Positions 1 to 7,129 of a DNA stretch of 7,290 nt are shown one piece after another. How positions within the stretch are numbered: the first letter of the stretch is position 1; each line of letters opens with the position of its first letter. The notes beneath the pieces were generated by a model that was given only the letters and a program-made list of their open reading frames with translations, had not been told where the DNA came from and made no database searches. This DNA is from Bordetella parapertussis (GTDB taxonomy: Bacteria; Pseudomonadota; Gammaproteobacteria; Burkholderiales; Burkholderiaceae_C), in assembly GCA_945899335.1 (NCBI GenBank), contig CAMDIP010000066.1, forward strand, positions 1-7,290, in the 5' to 3' direction. The translations under genes were made by a program, and so were the position numbers.

Positions 1-1065
1 GGCCTCATCATGATGGTGCGCGAAAAGTGGCCCGAGGTACCCATTCATTTGTCGGTGCAAGCCAACACGGTGAACTGGGCGGCGGTAAAGTTTTGGCAAA
101 AGGTGGGCGTCACTCGCATCATCTTGTCTCGCGAACTCAGCTTGGATGAAATTGAAAAAATCCGCCAAGAGTGTCCCGAAATGGAATTAGAAGTTTTTGT
201 CCATGGCGCTCTGTGCATTGCTTACTCTGGACGCTGTTTGCTGTCGGGCTACTTCAACCGCCGCGACCCCAACCAAGGCACTTGCACCAATGCCTGTCGT
301 TGGGGCTACAGCACCCAAGCCAGCACCACCAATCCCAACACGGGCGAAGCCATGGCCATACCAATGGAAGCCGACTTCGACTTTGCCAAATCGCAACAAG
401 AAGCCGAACAAAGCTTTTCGTCTTGTGGCGACGGCGTTCGTCACCCTGCGGCGGACAACATCTATTTATTGGAAGACAAGGGTCGCCCTGGTCAACTCAT
501 GCCCATCATGGAAGACGAGCACGGCACTTACATCATGAACAGCAAAGATTTGCGTGCTGTGGAGTATGTCGAGCGACTCGCCAAGATTGGCGTGGACTCC
601 CTCAAGGTAGAAGGACGTACCAAGAGCTTGTATTACGTCAGCCGCACCGCACAGGTGTACCGCCGTGCGATTGACGACGCGGTGGCAGGCAGACCTTTCA
701 ACCCTGAACTCATCACCGAACTCGACGGCTTGGCCAACCGTGGCTACACCGCTGGTCTGCTGGACCGCCGTCCTGCCAACGATTACCAGAACTACGAAAC
801 CGGCCACTCAGTGGGTCACCGCAGCCAGTTTGTCGGTGAAGTGCGTGCAGTAGCCGACGGCTGGGCCGAGGTAGAAACCAAGAATAAATTTTCTGTGGGC
901 GACATGATTGAAATCATCCATCCCAGTGGCAACCGCACCGTCAAGTTGGAACAGATGAAAGACAAAAACGGGGCGTCCATTGAGGTGGCTGCTGGAAGCC
1001 CCACCCATGTGTGGATACCTATGGACGGTCCGGCTGACGGTGGTTTGTTAGCGCGGCTTTTATAA
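1..1065 (+). CDS. trhP: TrhP/YegQ, U32-family tRNA uridine hydroxylase (5'-truncated by window)
   Basis: The reading frame is open from the first base (codons for Gly-Leu-Ile precede the first visible Met), so the gene starts upstream. The 354 visible residues compare with about 450 in E. coli YegQ, so roughly 100 N-terminal residues are missing. Counting from the first visible codon, residues 64-82 fit the U32 signature (E-x-F-x2-G-A-L-C-x4-G-x-C-x-L-S), with Cys72 and Cys79. Cys95 and Cys99 follow in a [13 protein letters not shown] block, and the four cysteines are the likely iron-sulfur ligands. The segments [22 protein letters not shown] and DYQNYE are also typical. Family knowledge: TrhP makes 5-hydroxyuridine at tRNA position 34 using prephenate, the first step toward cmo5U-type wobble bases. 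Although called peptidases, this subgroup modifies tRNA. The gene converges on acnB and overlaps it by six bases, and nothing suggests a link to the neighbouring TCA genes. The assignment is confident from similarity recalled from memory. Confidence 0.93.
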   Translation, partial: GLIMMVREKWPEVPIHLSVQANTVNWAAVKFWQKVGVTRIILSRELSLDEIEKIRQECPEMELEVFVHGALCIAYSGRCLLSGYFNRRDPNQGTCTNACRWGYSTQASTTNPNTGEAMAIPMEADFDFAKSQQEAEQSFSSCGDGVRHPAADNIYLLEDKGRPGQLMPIMEDEHGTYIMNSKDLRAVEYVERLAKIGVDSLKVEGRTKSLYYVSRTAQVYRRAIDDAVAGRPFNPELITELDGLANRGYTAGLLDRRPANDYQNYETGHSVGHRSQFVGEVRAVADGWAEVETKNKFSVGDMIEIIHPSGNRTVKLEQMKDKNGASIEVAAGSPTHVWIPMDGPADGGLLARLL

Positions 1066-1068
1066 GCC
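1055..1068. other. Short inverted repeat over the two convergent stop codons
   Basis: The sequence GGCTT-TTAT-AAGCC forms a perfect 5-bp stem with a 4-base loop. It spans the stop codon of trhP (TAA at 1063-1065) and that of acnB (TAA on the minus strand, 1060-1062). The six bases TTATAA are self-complementary, so they encode a stop in both directions. No T-rich tract follows on either strand, so this is not a convincing intrinsic terminator. It may simply follow from two genes sharing their ends. Confidence 0.4.
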
Positions 1069-3639
1069 CTTGGCTGTTTCCACGTACTCTTCAATTTGAT
1101 CGAAATTCAAGTACTTGTAAATCTTGCTGCCATCGGCGTTGATCACGCCCATGTCGGCCAAGTACTCGGCTTGGGTCGGGATGCGCCCAAGCTTGGAGCA
1201 AATCGCTGACAACTCGGCCGAGCCCAAATACACATTGGCGTTTTTGCCTAAGCGGTTGGGGAAGTTGCGGGTGCTGGTGGACATCACGGTCGCGCCCTCT
1301 TTAACCTGTGCTTGGTTGCCCATGCACAGACTGCAACCGGGCATTTCCATGCGCGCACCGGCATTGCCAAACACACCGTAATGGCCTTCTTCGGTGAGTT
1401 GCTGCGCGTCCATTTTGGTGGGTGGCGCCATCCACAACTTCACCGGTATATCGCGTTTTCCCTCTAACAATTTGGACGCGGCGCGGAAGTGACCGATGTT
1501 GGTCATGCACGAACCAATGAACACTTCGTCGATCTTGGCACCCGCCACATCGCTCAGGGTTTTGGCGTCGTCGGGGTCATTGGGACAGCACACGATGGGC
1601 TCTTTGATCTCGCTCAAATCGATCTCGATCACCTCGGTGTACTCGGCGTCTTTGTCAGCTTGCAAGAGCTGCGGGTTGGCCAGCCAAGCCTCCATGGCTT
1701 GAATGCGGCGGCCAATGGTGCGAGCGTCTGCATAGCCTTGGGCGATCATGTTCTTCAACAGCACGATGTTGCTGTTGAGGTACTCGATGACCGGCTCTTT
1801 GTTCAGGTGCACGGTACAACCGGCGGCGCTGCGCTCGGCAGAGGCATCTGACAACTCGAAGGCTTGTTCCACCTTCAAATCGGGCAGGCCTTCGATTTCC
1901 AAAATACGGCCAGAAAAAATATTTTTCTTACCCTTTTTCTCGACAGTGAGCAAACCCTTTTTGATCGCATACAGCGGAATAGCGTGCACCAAATCACGCA
2001 GTGTGACGCCGGGTTGCATTTGGCCTTTGAAGCGTACCAAGATGCTCTCAGGCATGTCCAATGGCATCACGCCTGTGGCTGCGGCAAACGCCACCAAACC
2101 CGAACCCGCTGGGAAGCTGATACCCACCGGAAAGCGCGTATGGCTGTCGCCACCGGTACCCACGGTGTCGGGCAAGAGCATGCGGTTGAGCCACGAGTGG
2201 ATGATGCCGTCGCCCGGCTTCAAGCTGATGCCGCCGCGGTTGCTGATGAACTCGGGCAATTCATGGTGCATCTTCACGTCAACGGGTTTGGGGTAGGCCG
2301 CGGTGTGGCAAAACGACTGCATCACCAAATCAGAGCTAAAGCCCAAACACGCTAAGTCTTTCAACTCGTCGCGGGTCATGGGACCGGTGGTGTCTTGTGA
2401 ACCCACCGAGGTCATGCGGGGCTCGCAATAGGTGCCAGGCAACACGCCCGTCCCTTCTGGCAAACCGCAGGCGCGGCCCACCATTTTTTGCGCCAGCGTG
2501 AAACCTTTGCCGTGGCTTTGGGGGACGGCTGGCAAGCGAAACAAGGTCGATGGTGGCAGACCCAAGGCTTCACGCGCTTTGGCAGTCAGGCCGCGTCCAA
2601 TGATCAAGGGAATGCGCCCACCCGCGCGTACCTCGTCAAACAAAACATCGCTTTTGACGGTGAAACTGGCGATTTCTTTGCCGTCTTTGAGTGCCTTGCC
2701 TTCGTAGGGGCGCAACTCAACCACGTCGCCCATGTTCATTTGGCTCACATCCAACTCGATGGGCAAGGCACCTGCGTCTTCCATGGTGTTGTAAAAAATC
2801 GGGGCAATTTTGCTGCCCAAACACACACCGCCAAAACGCTTGTTGGGCACAAAGGGAATGTCTTCACCAGTGAACCAAAGCACGCTGTTGGTGGCCGACT
2901 TGCGGCTGGAGCCCGTGCCGACCACATCGCCCACATAGGCCACCAAATGGCCTCGGGCGCGCAGGTCTTCGATGAACTTGATCGGGCCGCGCTTGCCATC
3001 TTCTTCAGGGGTGATGCCGTCGCGCTTGTTCTTCAGCATGGCCAAGGCATGCAAAGGGATGTCGGGGCGGCTCCACGCATCAGGGGCGGGCGACAAGTCG
3101 TCGGTGTTGGTCTCGCCCGTGACTTTCAGCACCGACAGCGTGATGCTTTGGGGCACTTCGGGGCGACTGGTGAACCATTCGGCATCGGCCCACGATTGCA
3201 CCACCGCCTTGGCCAGCGCATTGCCTTTGTCGGCCTTTTCTTTGACGTCGTGAAATTGGTCAAACATCAACAGGGTTTTCTTCAAACCTTCGGCGGCGAT
3301 GGGGCCGCAGGCTTTGTTGTCGAGCAAATCAATCAGGGGCGTGAGGTTGAAGCCACCCAGCATGGTGCCCAGTAATTCAGTGGCTTTTTCGGGGCTTAGC
3401 AAGGCGCATTTTTCAGTGCCATGGGCCACCGCCGCCAAATAGCTGGCTTTGACCTTGGCCGCATCGTCCACACCGGCGGGCACGCGATGGGTGATGAGGT
3501 CCACCAAAATGGCTTCTTCACCCATGGGCGGATTTTTCAACAACTCAATCAGCTCGCCCGTTTGCTTGGCACTCAATGGCAAGGGGGGGATGCCCAAGGC
3601 AGCGCGTTCGGCCACATGGTCACGGTAGGTTTTCAACAT
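1060..3639 (-). CDS. acnB: Aconitate hydratase B (bifunctional aconitase / 2-methylisocitrate dehydratase)
   Basis: AcnB isomerises citrate to isocitrate through cis-aconitate in the cytoplasmic TCA cycle, and the family can also act in the 2-methylcitrate cycle. The start chosen is the ATG at 3637-3639 ([14 protein letters not shown]), giving 859 residues against 865 in E. coli. It aligns with the E. coli start and has GGAG six bases upstream. A longer frame from a TTG at 3660 is rejected. The order is that of AcnB: an N-terminal HEAT-like domain (about 1-155), a swivel domain (about 155-370; [12 protein letters not shown] at 241-252), then the catalytic domains. Cluster ligands are Cys711 (IGSCMTN), Cys769 and Cys772 ([10 protein letters not shown]), close to E. 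coli 710/769/772. [10 protein letters not shown] lies at 494-503. This is the last gene of the mdh operon, 17 bases after its neighbour, and it looks intact and fully active. Confidence 0.98.
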   Translation of the reverse strand: MLKTYRDHVAERAALGIPPLPLSAKQTGELIELLKNPPMGEEAILVDLITHRVPAGVDDAAKVKASYLAAVAHGTEKCALLSPEKATELLGTMLGGFNLTPLIDLLDNKACGPIAAEGLKKTLLMFDQFHDVKEKADKGNALAKAVVQSWADAEWFTSRPEVPQSITLSVLKVTGETNTDDLSPAPDAWSRPDIPLHALAMLKNKRDGITPEEDGKRGPIKFIEDLRARGHLVAYVGDVVGTGSSRKSATNSVLWFTGEDIPFVPNKRFGGVCLGSKIAPIFYNTMEDAGALPIELDVSQMNMGDVVELRPYEGKALKDGKEIASFTVKSDVLFDEVRAGGRIPLIIGRGLTAKAREALGLPPSTLFRLPAVPQSHGKGFTLAQKMVGRACGLPEGTGVLPGTYCEPRMTSVGSQDTTGPMTRDELKDLACLGFSSDLVMQSFCHTAAYPKPVDVKMHHELPEFISNRGGISLKPGDGIIHSWLNRMLLPDTVGTGGDSHTRFPVGISFPAGSGLVAFAAATGVMPLDMPESILVRFKGQMQPGVTLRDLVHAIPLYAIKKGLLTVEKKGKKNIFSGRILEIEGLPDLKVEQAFELSDASAERSAAGCTVHLNKEPVIEYLNSNIVLLKNMIAQGYADARTIGRRIQAMEAWLANPQLLQADKDAEYTEVIEIDLSEIKEPIVCCPNDPDDAKTLSDVAGAKIDEVFIGSCMTNIGHFRAASKLLEGKRDIPVKLWMAPPTKMDAQQLTEEGHYGVFGNAGARMEMPGCSLCMGNQAQVKEGATVMSTSTRNFPNRLGKNANVYLGSAELSAICSKLGRIPTQAEYLADMGVINADGSKIYKYLNFDQIEEYVETAKGL

Positions 3640-3645
3640 TGCAAG

Positions 3646-3649
3646 CTCC
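3646..3649 (-). promoter_or_regulatory. Ribosome binding site of acnB
   Basis: GGAG on the minus strand lies six bases before the ATG at 3637-3639. It supports that start over the TTG at 3658-3660, which overlaps the preceding stop codon and would add seven residues not found in AcnB. Confidence 0.8.
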
Positions 3650-3656
3650 AAAAAAA

Positions 3657-4094
3657 TCAACGGTTATTTGAATTGGCTTCGCGCAAATCGAGGCGAGCAG
3701 AAGCGGGTATTTGTTTGGCTGCGGTTTTTTGCGCAGGGCTTTGGCATCCATCTGCCAAGCGTTGCGAGTTCACAGAGTCCATCAACATGGATTTTTCTAT
3801 TGTTTGAATCCAGACAGCGCCGGTTCTGTCATCTTCAAGACGAACCGCACCTGAAGCAGTGGGCACAGGTGTTAAGCGGTAAACGCGTTTATTCATTTTC
3901 AAAATAAATCGTCCAGGCAATTCAGTGTCGGGCCACAGCGTGATCATCTGCCTACCCTCACAGACAAGTGCACCGGTGTGTACTTTGGCTGCAATCGACA
4001 GTACCTCTTTGGTTACCTCTTGGGCCGCCAACGGTGCAGACAGGAAAAACATCGTCAAACCCACGGAGACACTGATTGGCAAAAGTTTTCTCAT
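3657..4094 (-). CDS. Small exported protein, possibly MliC-like
   Basis: No firm function is recognised. The chosen start is the ATG at 4092-4094, preceded by AAGGGG at six bases' distance, giving 145 residues. A longer frame from 4163 would overlap the upstream gene by about 50 bases and would bury the signal peptide, so it is rejected. Residues 1-24 form a classical Sec signal (MRKLL, then a hydrophobic core, ending near APLAAQ). There is no lipobox cysteine, so a soluble periplasmic protein is expected. The mature part has exactly two cysteines, Cys45 (ALVCEG) and Cys117 (LADGCQ), which could form a disulfide. The run [18 protein letters not shown] followed by a VWIQ strand recalls the compact beta fold of MliC/PliC-type lysozyme inhibitors, but the match is weak and from memory. 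The tail (about 118-145) is polar and probably disordered. The gene sits 19 bases after the CitE-like gene and 17 before acnB, so it is probably cotranscribed with both. Confidence 0.8.
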   Translation of the reverse strand: MRKLLPISVSVGLTMFFLSAPLAAQEVTKEVLSIAAKVHTGALVCEGRQMITLWPDTELPGRFILKMNKRVYRLTPVPTASGAVRLEDDRTGAVWIQTIEKSMLMDSVNSQRLADGCQSPAQKTAAKQIPASARLDLREANSNNR

Positions 4095-4100
4095 GACGCA

Positions 4101-4108
4101 CCCCTTTT
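4101..4108 (-). promoter_or_regulatory. Ribosome binding site of the small exported protein
   Basis: AAAAGGGG on the minus strand lies six bases before the ATG at 4092-4094, inside the 19-base gap after the CitE-like stop codon. It supports the shorter start, which begins directly with the signal peptide. Confidence 0.65.
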
Positions 4109-4113
4109 GTTCA

Positions 4114-5091
4114 TTATTGGAAATACACCAAGGCATGGGCAGGCAAAGCTTGCCCTGTCGCATGAGCTCTTTCTAACACGGACCAAAAAAAGCGGTAACT
4201 GGCGCGGTCATGCAACTGACCGCCCTGTTGAATGGGTGCCCAGTTGGCTTGAACGGCGGCTTGCAAAATGTCAGCGGCTTGTTCCACTGCAAAAGCTGAG
4301 GGCGAGAACGCCGCCAAGATGGGACGCACTTGGCTTGGGTGAATGCTCCACATGCGGGTGAAACCAAATTCATGGGCTGCTAGGCTTGCAGCGCTTTGTA
4401 TCGCTTGCGTATCGTTGAATTCGGTGACCACGCAGTGCGAAGGAGTTTTGCCATGGGCATGGCAAGCACTGGAAATTGACAGCTTCGCTTGCATGATCAA
4501 GGGATGGCTGAACTGCCCCTCTACTCCCATCGCAGAGGCAGGCACAGCGCCACCGTGAGCTGACACAAAGTCCATCAACCCAAAACTCAAGGATTGAACG
4601 CGGGGGTGTGCCGCGATGTCGAAAGCGTTGTGTACTGCCAGCGGCGACTCAATCAGGGCATGCAAAGGAAGATGTTTCCCCCCGGCTGCATCGATGGCTT
4701 GCACAGCTGCGTGGATGTCTGCGGCAGACTCCACCTTGGGCAACATGAGGTGACACCACCGAGAACTGCCTTGTCCTAACAAAACAGCAAGGTCTTGCTC
4801 AAAAGCATGGTGACCTAAGGGATGTAAACGAACCGCCACATGGGCATCGGGAGACGCGGTGGCTGCCAAGCTGAGCACCAACTCAGCGTGGTCCTTTTCG
4901 CCACCCACGGGCGCACCATCTTCACAATCGAGGGTGACGTCCATGACGCCAACGCCAAATTCTTGGTGCAACTCGGCCTGCAACTGCAGGCTTTTGCGCA
5001 TACGAACTTCCACACCACTGTAGTGATCACAAACAGGCAACACCCTAGCGGCGGCTTGCGAACCCAGCAAGACCTCACGCGGATGTTTCAT
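4114..5091 (-). CDS. HpcH/HpaI-family CitE-like CoA-ester lyase
   Basis: This 325-residue protein belongs to the HpcH/HpaI aldolase / citrate lyase beta family (TIM barrel). Members cleave or form 3-hydroxyacyl-CoA thioesters such as malyl-CoA, citramalyl-CoA or citryl-CoA, using a divalent metal. Visible motifs in order are DCEDGAP (55-61), RLHP (88-91), LPKVES (117-122), LIESP (146-150), FGLMDF (170-175) and SIHPSQ (249-254). By family pattern Arg88 should contact substrate or CoA, while Glu148 and Asp174 should bind Mg2+; their 26-residue spacing equals that in mycobacterial CitE as I recall it. No citrate lyase alpha or gamma subunit gene is nearby, so it is not part of a classical citrate lyase. 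Start ATG at 5089-5091 has AAGGAAGGG nine bases upstream. It lies 19 bases after mdh. Its position between mdh and acnB suggests a role close to malate or other cycle acids, but the substrate cannot be read from the sequence. Confidence 0.92.
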   Translation of the reverse strand: MKHPREVLLGSQAAARVLPVCDHYSGVEVRMRKSLQLQAELHQEFGVGVMDVTLDCEDGAPVGGEKDHAELVLSLAATASPDAHVAVRLHPLGHHAFEQDLAVLLGQGSSRWCHLMLPKVESAADIHAAVQAIDAAGGKHLPLHALIESPLAVHNAFDIAAHPRVQSLSFGLMDFVSAHGGAVPASAMGVEGQFSHPLIMQAKLSISSACHAHGKTPSHCVVTEFNDTQAIQSAASLAAHEFGFTRMWSIHPSQVRPILAAFSPSAFAVEQAADILQAAVQANWAPIQQGGQLHDRASYRFFWSVLERAHATGQALPAHALVYFQ

Positions 5092-5110
5092 GTGTGTAAA
5101 CCCTTCCTTG

Positions 5111-6097
5111 TTAAAGCAAATGAGCTACACCAGCTTGCTCGTCGGTCAGCTCCTTGAGTGTTTTGTCAATGCAGCTTTGGCTAAATACATCGATGGCCAA
5201 GCCTTCGACCAATGTGTATTCGCCGTTATCGCAAGTAACAGGGAAACCAAACATCACATCTTTGGGAATGCCATACCAACCTTGAGAAGGAATGCCCATG
5301 GTGACCCATTGACCATGGGTGCCCAGCGCCCAGTCACGCATATGGTCAATCGCCGCGTTAGCCGCAGAGGCAGCTGAAGACAAGCCACGCGCTTCAATGA
5401 TGGCTGCGCCACGTTTGCCAACAGTTGGCAAAAACACCGTTTCATTCCACACATGGTCATTGATCATGTCTTTCACGGAAGCGCCATCAATGGTGGCAAA
5501 GCGGTAATCGGCATACATCGTGGGTGAATGGTTACCCCAGACACACAGCTTGCGGATGCTCGCTACAGGCTTGCCGGTTTTGGCAGCGATTTGGCTCAAG
5601 GCGCGGTTGTGGTCCAAGCGGAGCATGGCGGTGAAGTTGCCTGGCTTTAAGTCGGGTGCCGACTTCATGGCGATGTAGGCATTGGTGTTGGCGGGGTTAC
5701 CCACCACCAGCACTTTGACATTGCGTGAAGCCACTGCGTTCAAAGCTTTGCCTTGGGCGGTGAAGATTGCGCCATTAATGGCCAACAATTCGGCACGCTC
5801 CATGCCTGGGCCGCGAGGACGCGAGCCCACCAGCAAGGCGTAATCGGTGTCTTTGAAAGCGGTCATGGGGTCAGCATGTGCCTGCATACCTGCCAACAAA
5901 GGAAAGGCACAGTCTTCCAGCTCCATCATCACGCCTTTGAGGGCCTTTTGCGCTTTTTCGTCAGGAATTTCAAGCAGCTGCAAGATAACAGGCTGGTCTT
6001 TGCCGAGCATTTCTCCAGAAGCAATACGGAATAACAAGGCATAGCCAATTTGGCCTGCTGCGCCTGTGACGGCAACGCGAACGGGGGAGTTACTCAT
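5111..6097 (-). CDS. mdh: Malate dehydrogenase, NAD-dependent (cytosolic type)
   Basis: The enzyme oxidises malate to oxaloacetate with NAD+ in the TCA cycle. The start chosen is the ATG at 6095-6097 ([19 protein letters not shown]), with GGAG six bases upstream, giving 328 residues, a common length for this group. The frame could extend to a TTG at 6124 but that lacks support. The Rossmann motif GAAGQIG is at 12-18. Glu43 at the end of the second strand (LLEIPD) fits NAD rather than NADP preference. Substrate arginines are expected at 95 and 101 ([11 protein letters not shown]) and 165 (LDHNRA). The catalytic pair is Asp162 and His190 (WGNHS), with the same 28-residue spacing as in Thermus flavus MDH. 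The LEDCAFPLL segment (60-68) marks the cytosolic-type family, distinct from E. coli Mdh. It is the first gene of the minus-strand operon, divergent from the GntR gene. Confidence 0.97.
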   Translation of the reverse strand: MSNSPVRVAVTGAAGQIGYALLFRIASGEMLGKDQPVILQLLEIPDEKAQKALKGVMMELEDCAFPLLAGMQAHADPMTAFKDTDYALLVGSRPRGPGMERAELLAINGAIFTAQGKALNAVASRNVKVLVVGNPANTNAYIAMKSAPDLKPGNFTAMLRLDHNRALSQIAAKTGKPVASIRKLCVWGNHSPTMYADYRFATIDGASVKDMINDHVWNETVFLPTVGKRGAAIIEARGLSSAASAANAAIDHMRDWALGTHGQWVTMGIPSQGWYGIPKDVMFGFPVTCDNGEYTLVEGLAIDVFSQSCIDKTLKELTDEQAGVAHLL

Positions 6098-6103
6098 GAC
6101 AAT

Positions 6104-6107
6104 CTCC
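6104..6107 (-). promoter_or_regulatory. Ribosome binding site of mdh
   Basis: GGAG on the minus strand lies six bases before the ATG at 6095-6097 and decides the start over an upstream TTG at 6122-6124. Confidence 0.75.
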
Positions 6108-6125
6108 GGGGTAAATAAAAACAAA

Positions 6126-6155
6126 AGTATAAAAATTCAAAGGCGTCAAATGCAA
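6126..6155 (-). promoter_or_regulatory. Candidate promoter of the mdh-acnB operon
   Basis: Read on the minus strand, a -10 element TATACT (6126-6131, five of six consensus bases) lies 18 bases from a poor -35 element TTGCAT (6150-6155). Transcription would start near 6119, leaving a leader of about 20 bases that carries the mdh ribosome binding site. The weak -35 would be compatible with a controlled promoter, and the inverted repeat at 6154-6177 abuts or overlaps it. The prediction is by eye only. Confidence 0.45.
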
Positions 6156-6177
6156 GACATGTGTCTTATAGAAGATA
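6154..6177. promoter_or_regulatory. Candidate GntR-type operator with three alternating half-sites
   Basis: AAGACA-TG-TGTCTT (6154-6167) is a perfect inverted repeat with 6-base arms. The right arm is reused in a second inverted repeat, TCTT-ATAG-AAGA (6164-6175), extendable to AAGATA at 6172-6177. Three half-sites thus alternate in orientation. The element covers the -35 region of both predicted divergent promoters, as expected for an autoregulator that also controls mdh. Short palindromes of this size are usual for GntR-family dimers. Assigning it to the adjacent GntR protein is inference. Confidence 0.5.
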
Positions 6178-6181
6178 TGAT
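6154..6181 (+). promoter_or_regulatory. Candidate promoter of the gntR gene
   Basis: On the plus strand, TATGAT (6176-6181, five of six consensus bases) follows AAGACA (6154-6159, four of six) with a 16-base spacer. Transcription would begin near 6188 and give a leader of about 40 bases. The -35 element is itself the first half-site of the inverted repeat, so a bound repressor would block the promoter. Confidence 0.4.
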
Positions 6182-6228
6182 AACGTTTACGCTCTCCTAT
6201 TTCCTGACAAGCCCCACTCCACTCCGCC

Positions 6229-7002
6229 ATGACTTCTGAAACCAGCCTCGTAACCTCTGCACCTGTGGCAGGGAGTGCGCCTGCATTCAGTCCACTTTAT
6301 CAGCAGATCAAGGCGCTGGTTTTGCAAAGCCTGCAAAGCGGTGAGTGGAAGCCGGGTGAGCCCATCCCCAGCGAGTTCGAATTGGCGGCCCGCTACAAAG
6401 TCAGCCAAGGTACGGTGCGCAAAGCCATTGACGAATTGGCACAAGACAATTTGTTGATACGTCGCCAAGGCAAGGGCACGTTTGTGGCCACCCACGCTGA
6501 ACAACAGGTTCAGTACCGTTTTTTAAAGCTCAAACCCGACCACGGTGACCTCATCAGCCAAGGACCGGCCCAGCGACTCATCATCGACTGTAAGCGCACC
6601 CGAGCCAATAACGATGTGGCCAAAGCCCTGCGTCTGCGCGTTGGCGAGGCTGTGTTGCAACTTCGAAGGGTGCTGTCTTTTGGCGATGTTCCCACTATTT
6701 TGGAAGACATTTGGCTTCCGGGTGGCCCTTTCAAAGGCTTGACCGCCGAGCGTTTGAGCGCCGACCAAGGCCCTATGTACGCTTTGTTTGAAACCGAATT
6801 TGGCATCCGCATGGTGCGAGCGCAAGAACGCTTAAGAGCCGTCAACCCCAGCAATGAAGATGCTCAGTTGCTGCAGATCGAGCAACACCTGCCTTTGTTG
6901 AGTGTGGAGCGACTGGCTTTCACCTACCACGACACTCCCATGGAATGGCGCCGCGGCCTTTACCGAACAGACACCCACTATTACGACAATGAATTGAACT
7001 GA
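6229..7002 (+). CDS. GntR/HutC-family regulator with UTRA domain, likely TCA-cycle regulator
   Basis: This 257-residue regulator has an N-terminal winged helix (about 20-88): SPLYQQIKALVLQ at 21-33, IPSEFELAARYKVSQGTVRKAIDEL at 46-70 with the recognition helix near 58-70, and the wing RRQGKGTFV at 78-86. Residues about 95-250 form a UTRA ligand-binding domain of the HutC type, ending RTDTHYYDNEL. Residues 1-19 are a low-complexity Ser/Ala/Pro leader. Proteins of this type bind operator palindromes as dimers and respond to small organic ligands. The ligand here is unknown, but its place between mdh (divergent) and sdhC (downstream, same strand) points to a TCA-cycle acid. The start ATG at 6229 is the only plausible one, yet no Shine-Dalgarno sequence precedes it: the 20 bases upstream are C-rich. 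An inverted repeat upstream suggests autoregulation. Confidence 0.93.
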   Translation: MTSETSLVTSAPVAGSAPAFSPLYQQIKALVLQSLQSGEWKPGEPIPSEFELAARYKVSQGTVRKAIDELAQDNLLIRRQGKGTFVATHAEQQVQYRFLKLKPDHGDLISQGPAQRLIIDCKRTRANNDVAKALRLRVGEAVLQLRRVLSFGDVPTILEDIWLPGGPFKGLTAERLSADQGPMYALFETEFGIRMVRAQERLRAVNPSNEDAQLLQIEQHLPLLSVERLAFTYHDTPMEWRRGLYRTDTHYYDNELN

Positions 7003-7021
7003 ATCCCCTTGTCAGGCGTTG

Positions 7022-7053
7022 TTGACATTCATTTTTGTGCATTGCAATAGAAT
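7022..7053 (+). promoter_or_regulatory. Candidate sdh operon promoter
   Basis: A perfect -35 hexamer TTGACA is at 7022-7027. The best -10 match, TAGAAT at 7048-7053 (five of six), has a 20-base spacer, longer than the usual 16-18. A 17-base spacer would give CAATAG, a poor match. The 8-base palindrome ATTGCAAT (7041-7048) overlaps the front of the -10 element. Transcription would start near 7060, with a leader of about 70 bases before sdhC. The promoter is plausible because no terminator separates gntR from sdhC, yet the 127-base gap is large for simple readthrough. Confidence 0.4.
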
Positions 7054-7129
7054 GAAAAAAATCAACAGGCTCAGACACCCTTCCATTGATGTTTACCAGC
7101 ACATGTCCTAAAGCCAGAAAGCTCAACCA

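Noticed and set aside
1748..2355. Plus-strand open frames of 182 and 163 codons opposite acnB.
   Set aside because: They overlap each other and the confident acnB gene, with no family signature; these are shadows of the real reading frame.
2488..3375. Long plus-strand open frame of 295 codons opposite acnB.
   Set aside because: It lies wholly inside acnB, has no recognisable domain or ribosome binding site, and its His/Gln-rich composition is typical of an antisense shadow of a GC-rich gene.
3650..3656. Seven-T run on the minus strand just after the stop codon of the small exported protein, resembling a terminator tail before acnB.
   Set aside because: No GC-rich stem precedes it on the transcript (the sequence there is AT-rich and does not fold well), and it forms part of the short spacer leading to the acnB ribosome binding site.
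3637..3660. Longer acnB frame starting at a TTG (3658-3660).
   Set aside because: It adds seven residues absent from AcnB, overlaps the previous stop codon and has no ribosome binding site of its own, whereas the ATG at 3637-3639 has GGAG at six bases and aligns with E. coli AcnB.
4092..4163. Longer start for the small exported protein at ATG 4161-4163.
   Set aside because: It would overlap the CitE-like gene by 50 bases and place 23 residues in front of a clear signal peptide; the ATG at 4092-4094 has its own ribosome binding site.
6181..6190. TAACGTTTAC near the predicted gntR start site, resembling half of a LacI/PurR-type operator.
   Set aside because: The palindrome is imperfect and short, occurs once, and no LacI-type regulator is in the window; a chance match is more likely.
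7003..7129. Search for a terminator or small gene between gntR and sdhC.
   Set aside because: No stem followed by a T-run was seen, and no open frame with a ribosome binding site fits; only promoter-like elements are supportable.
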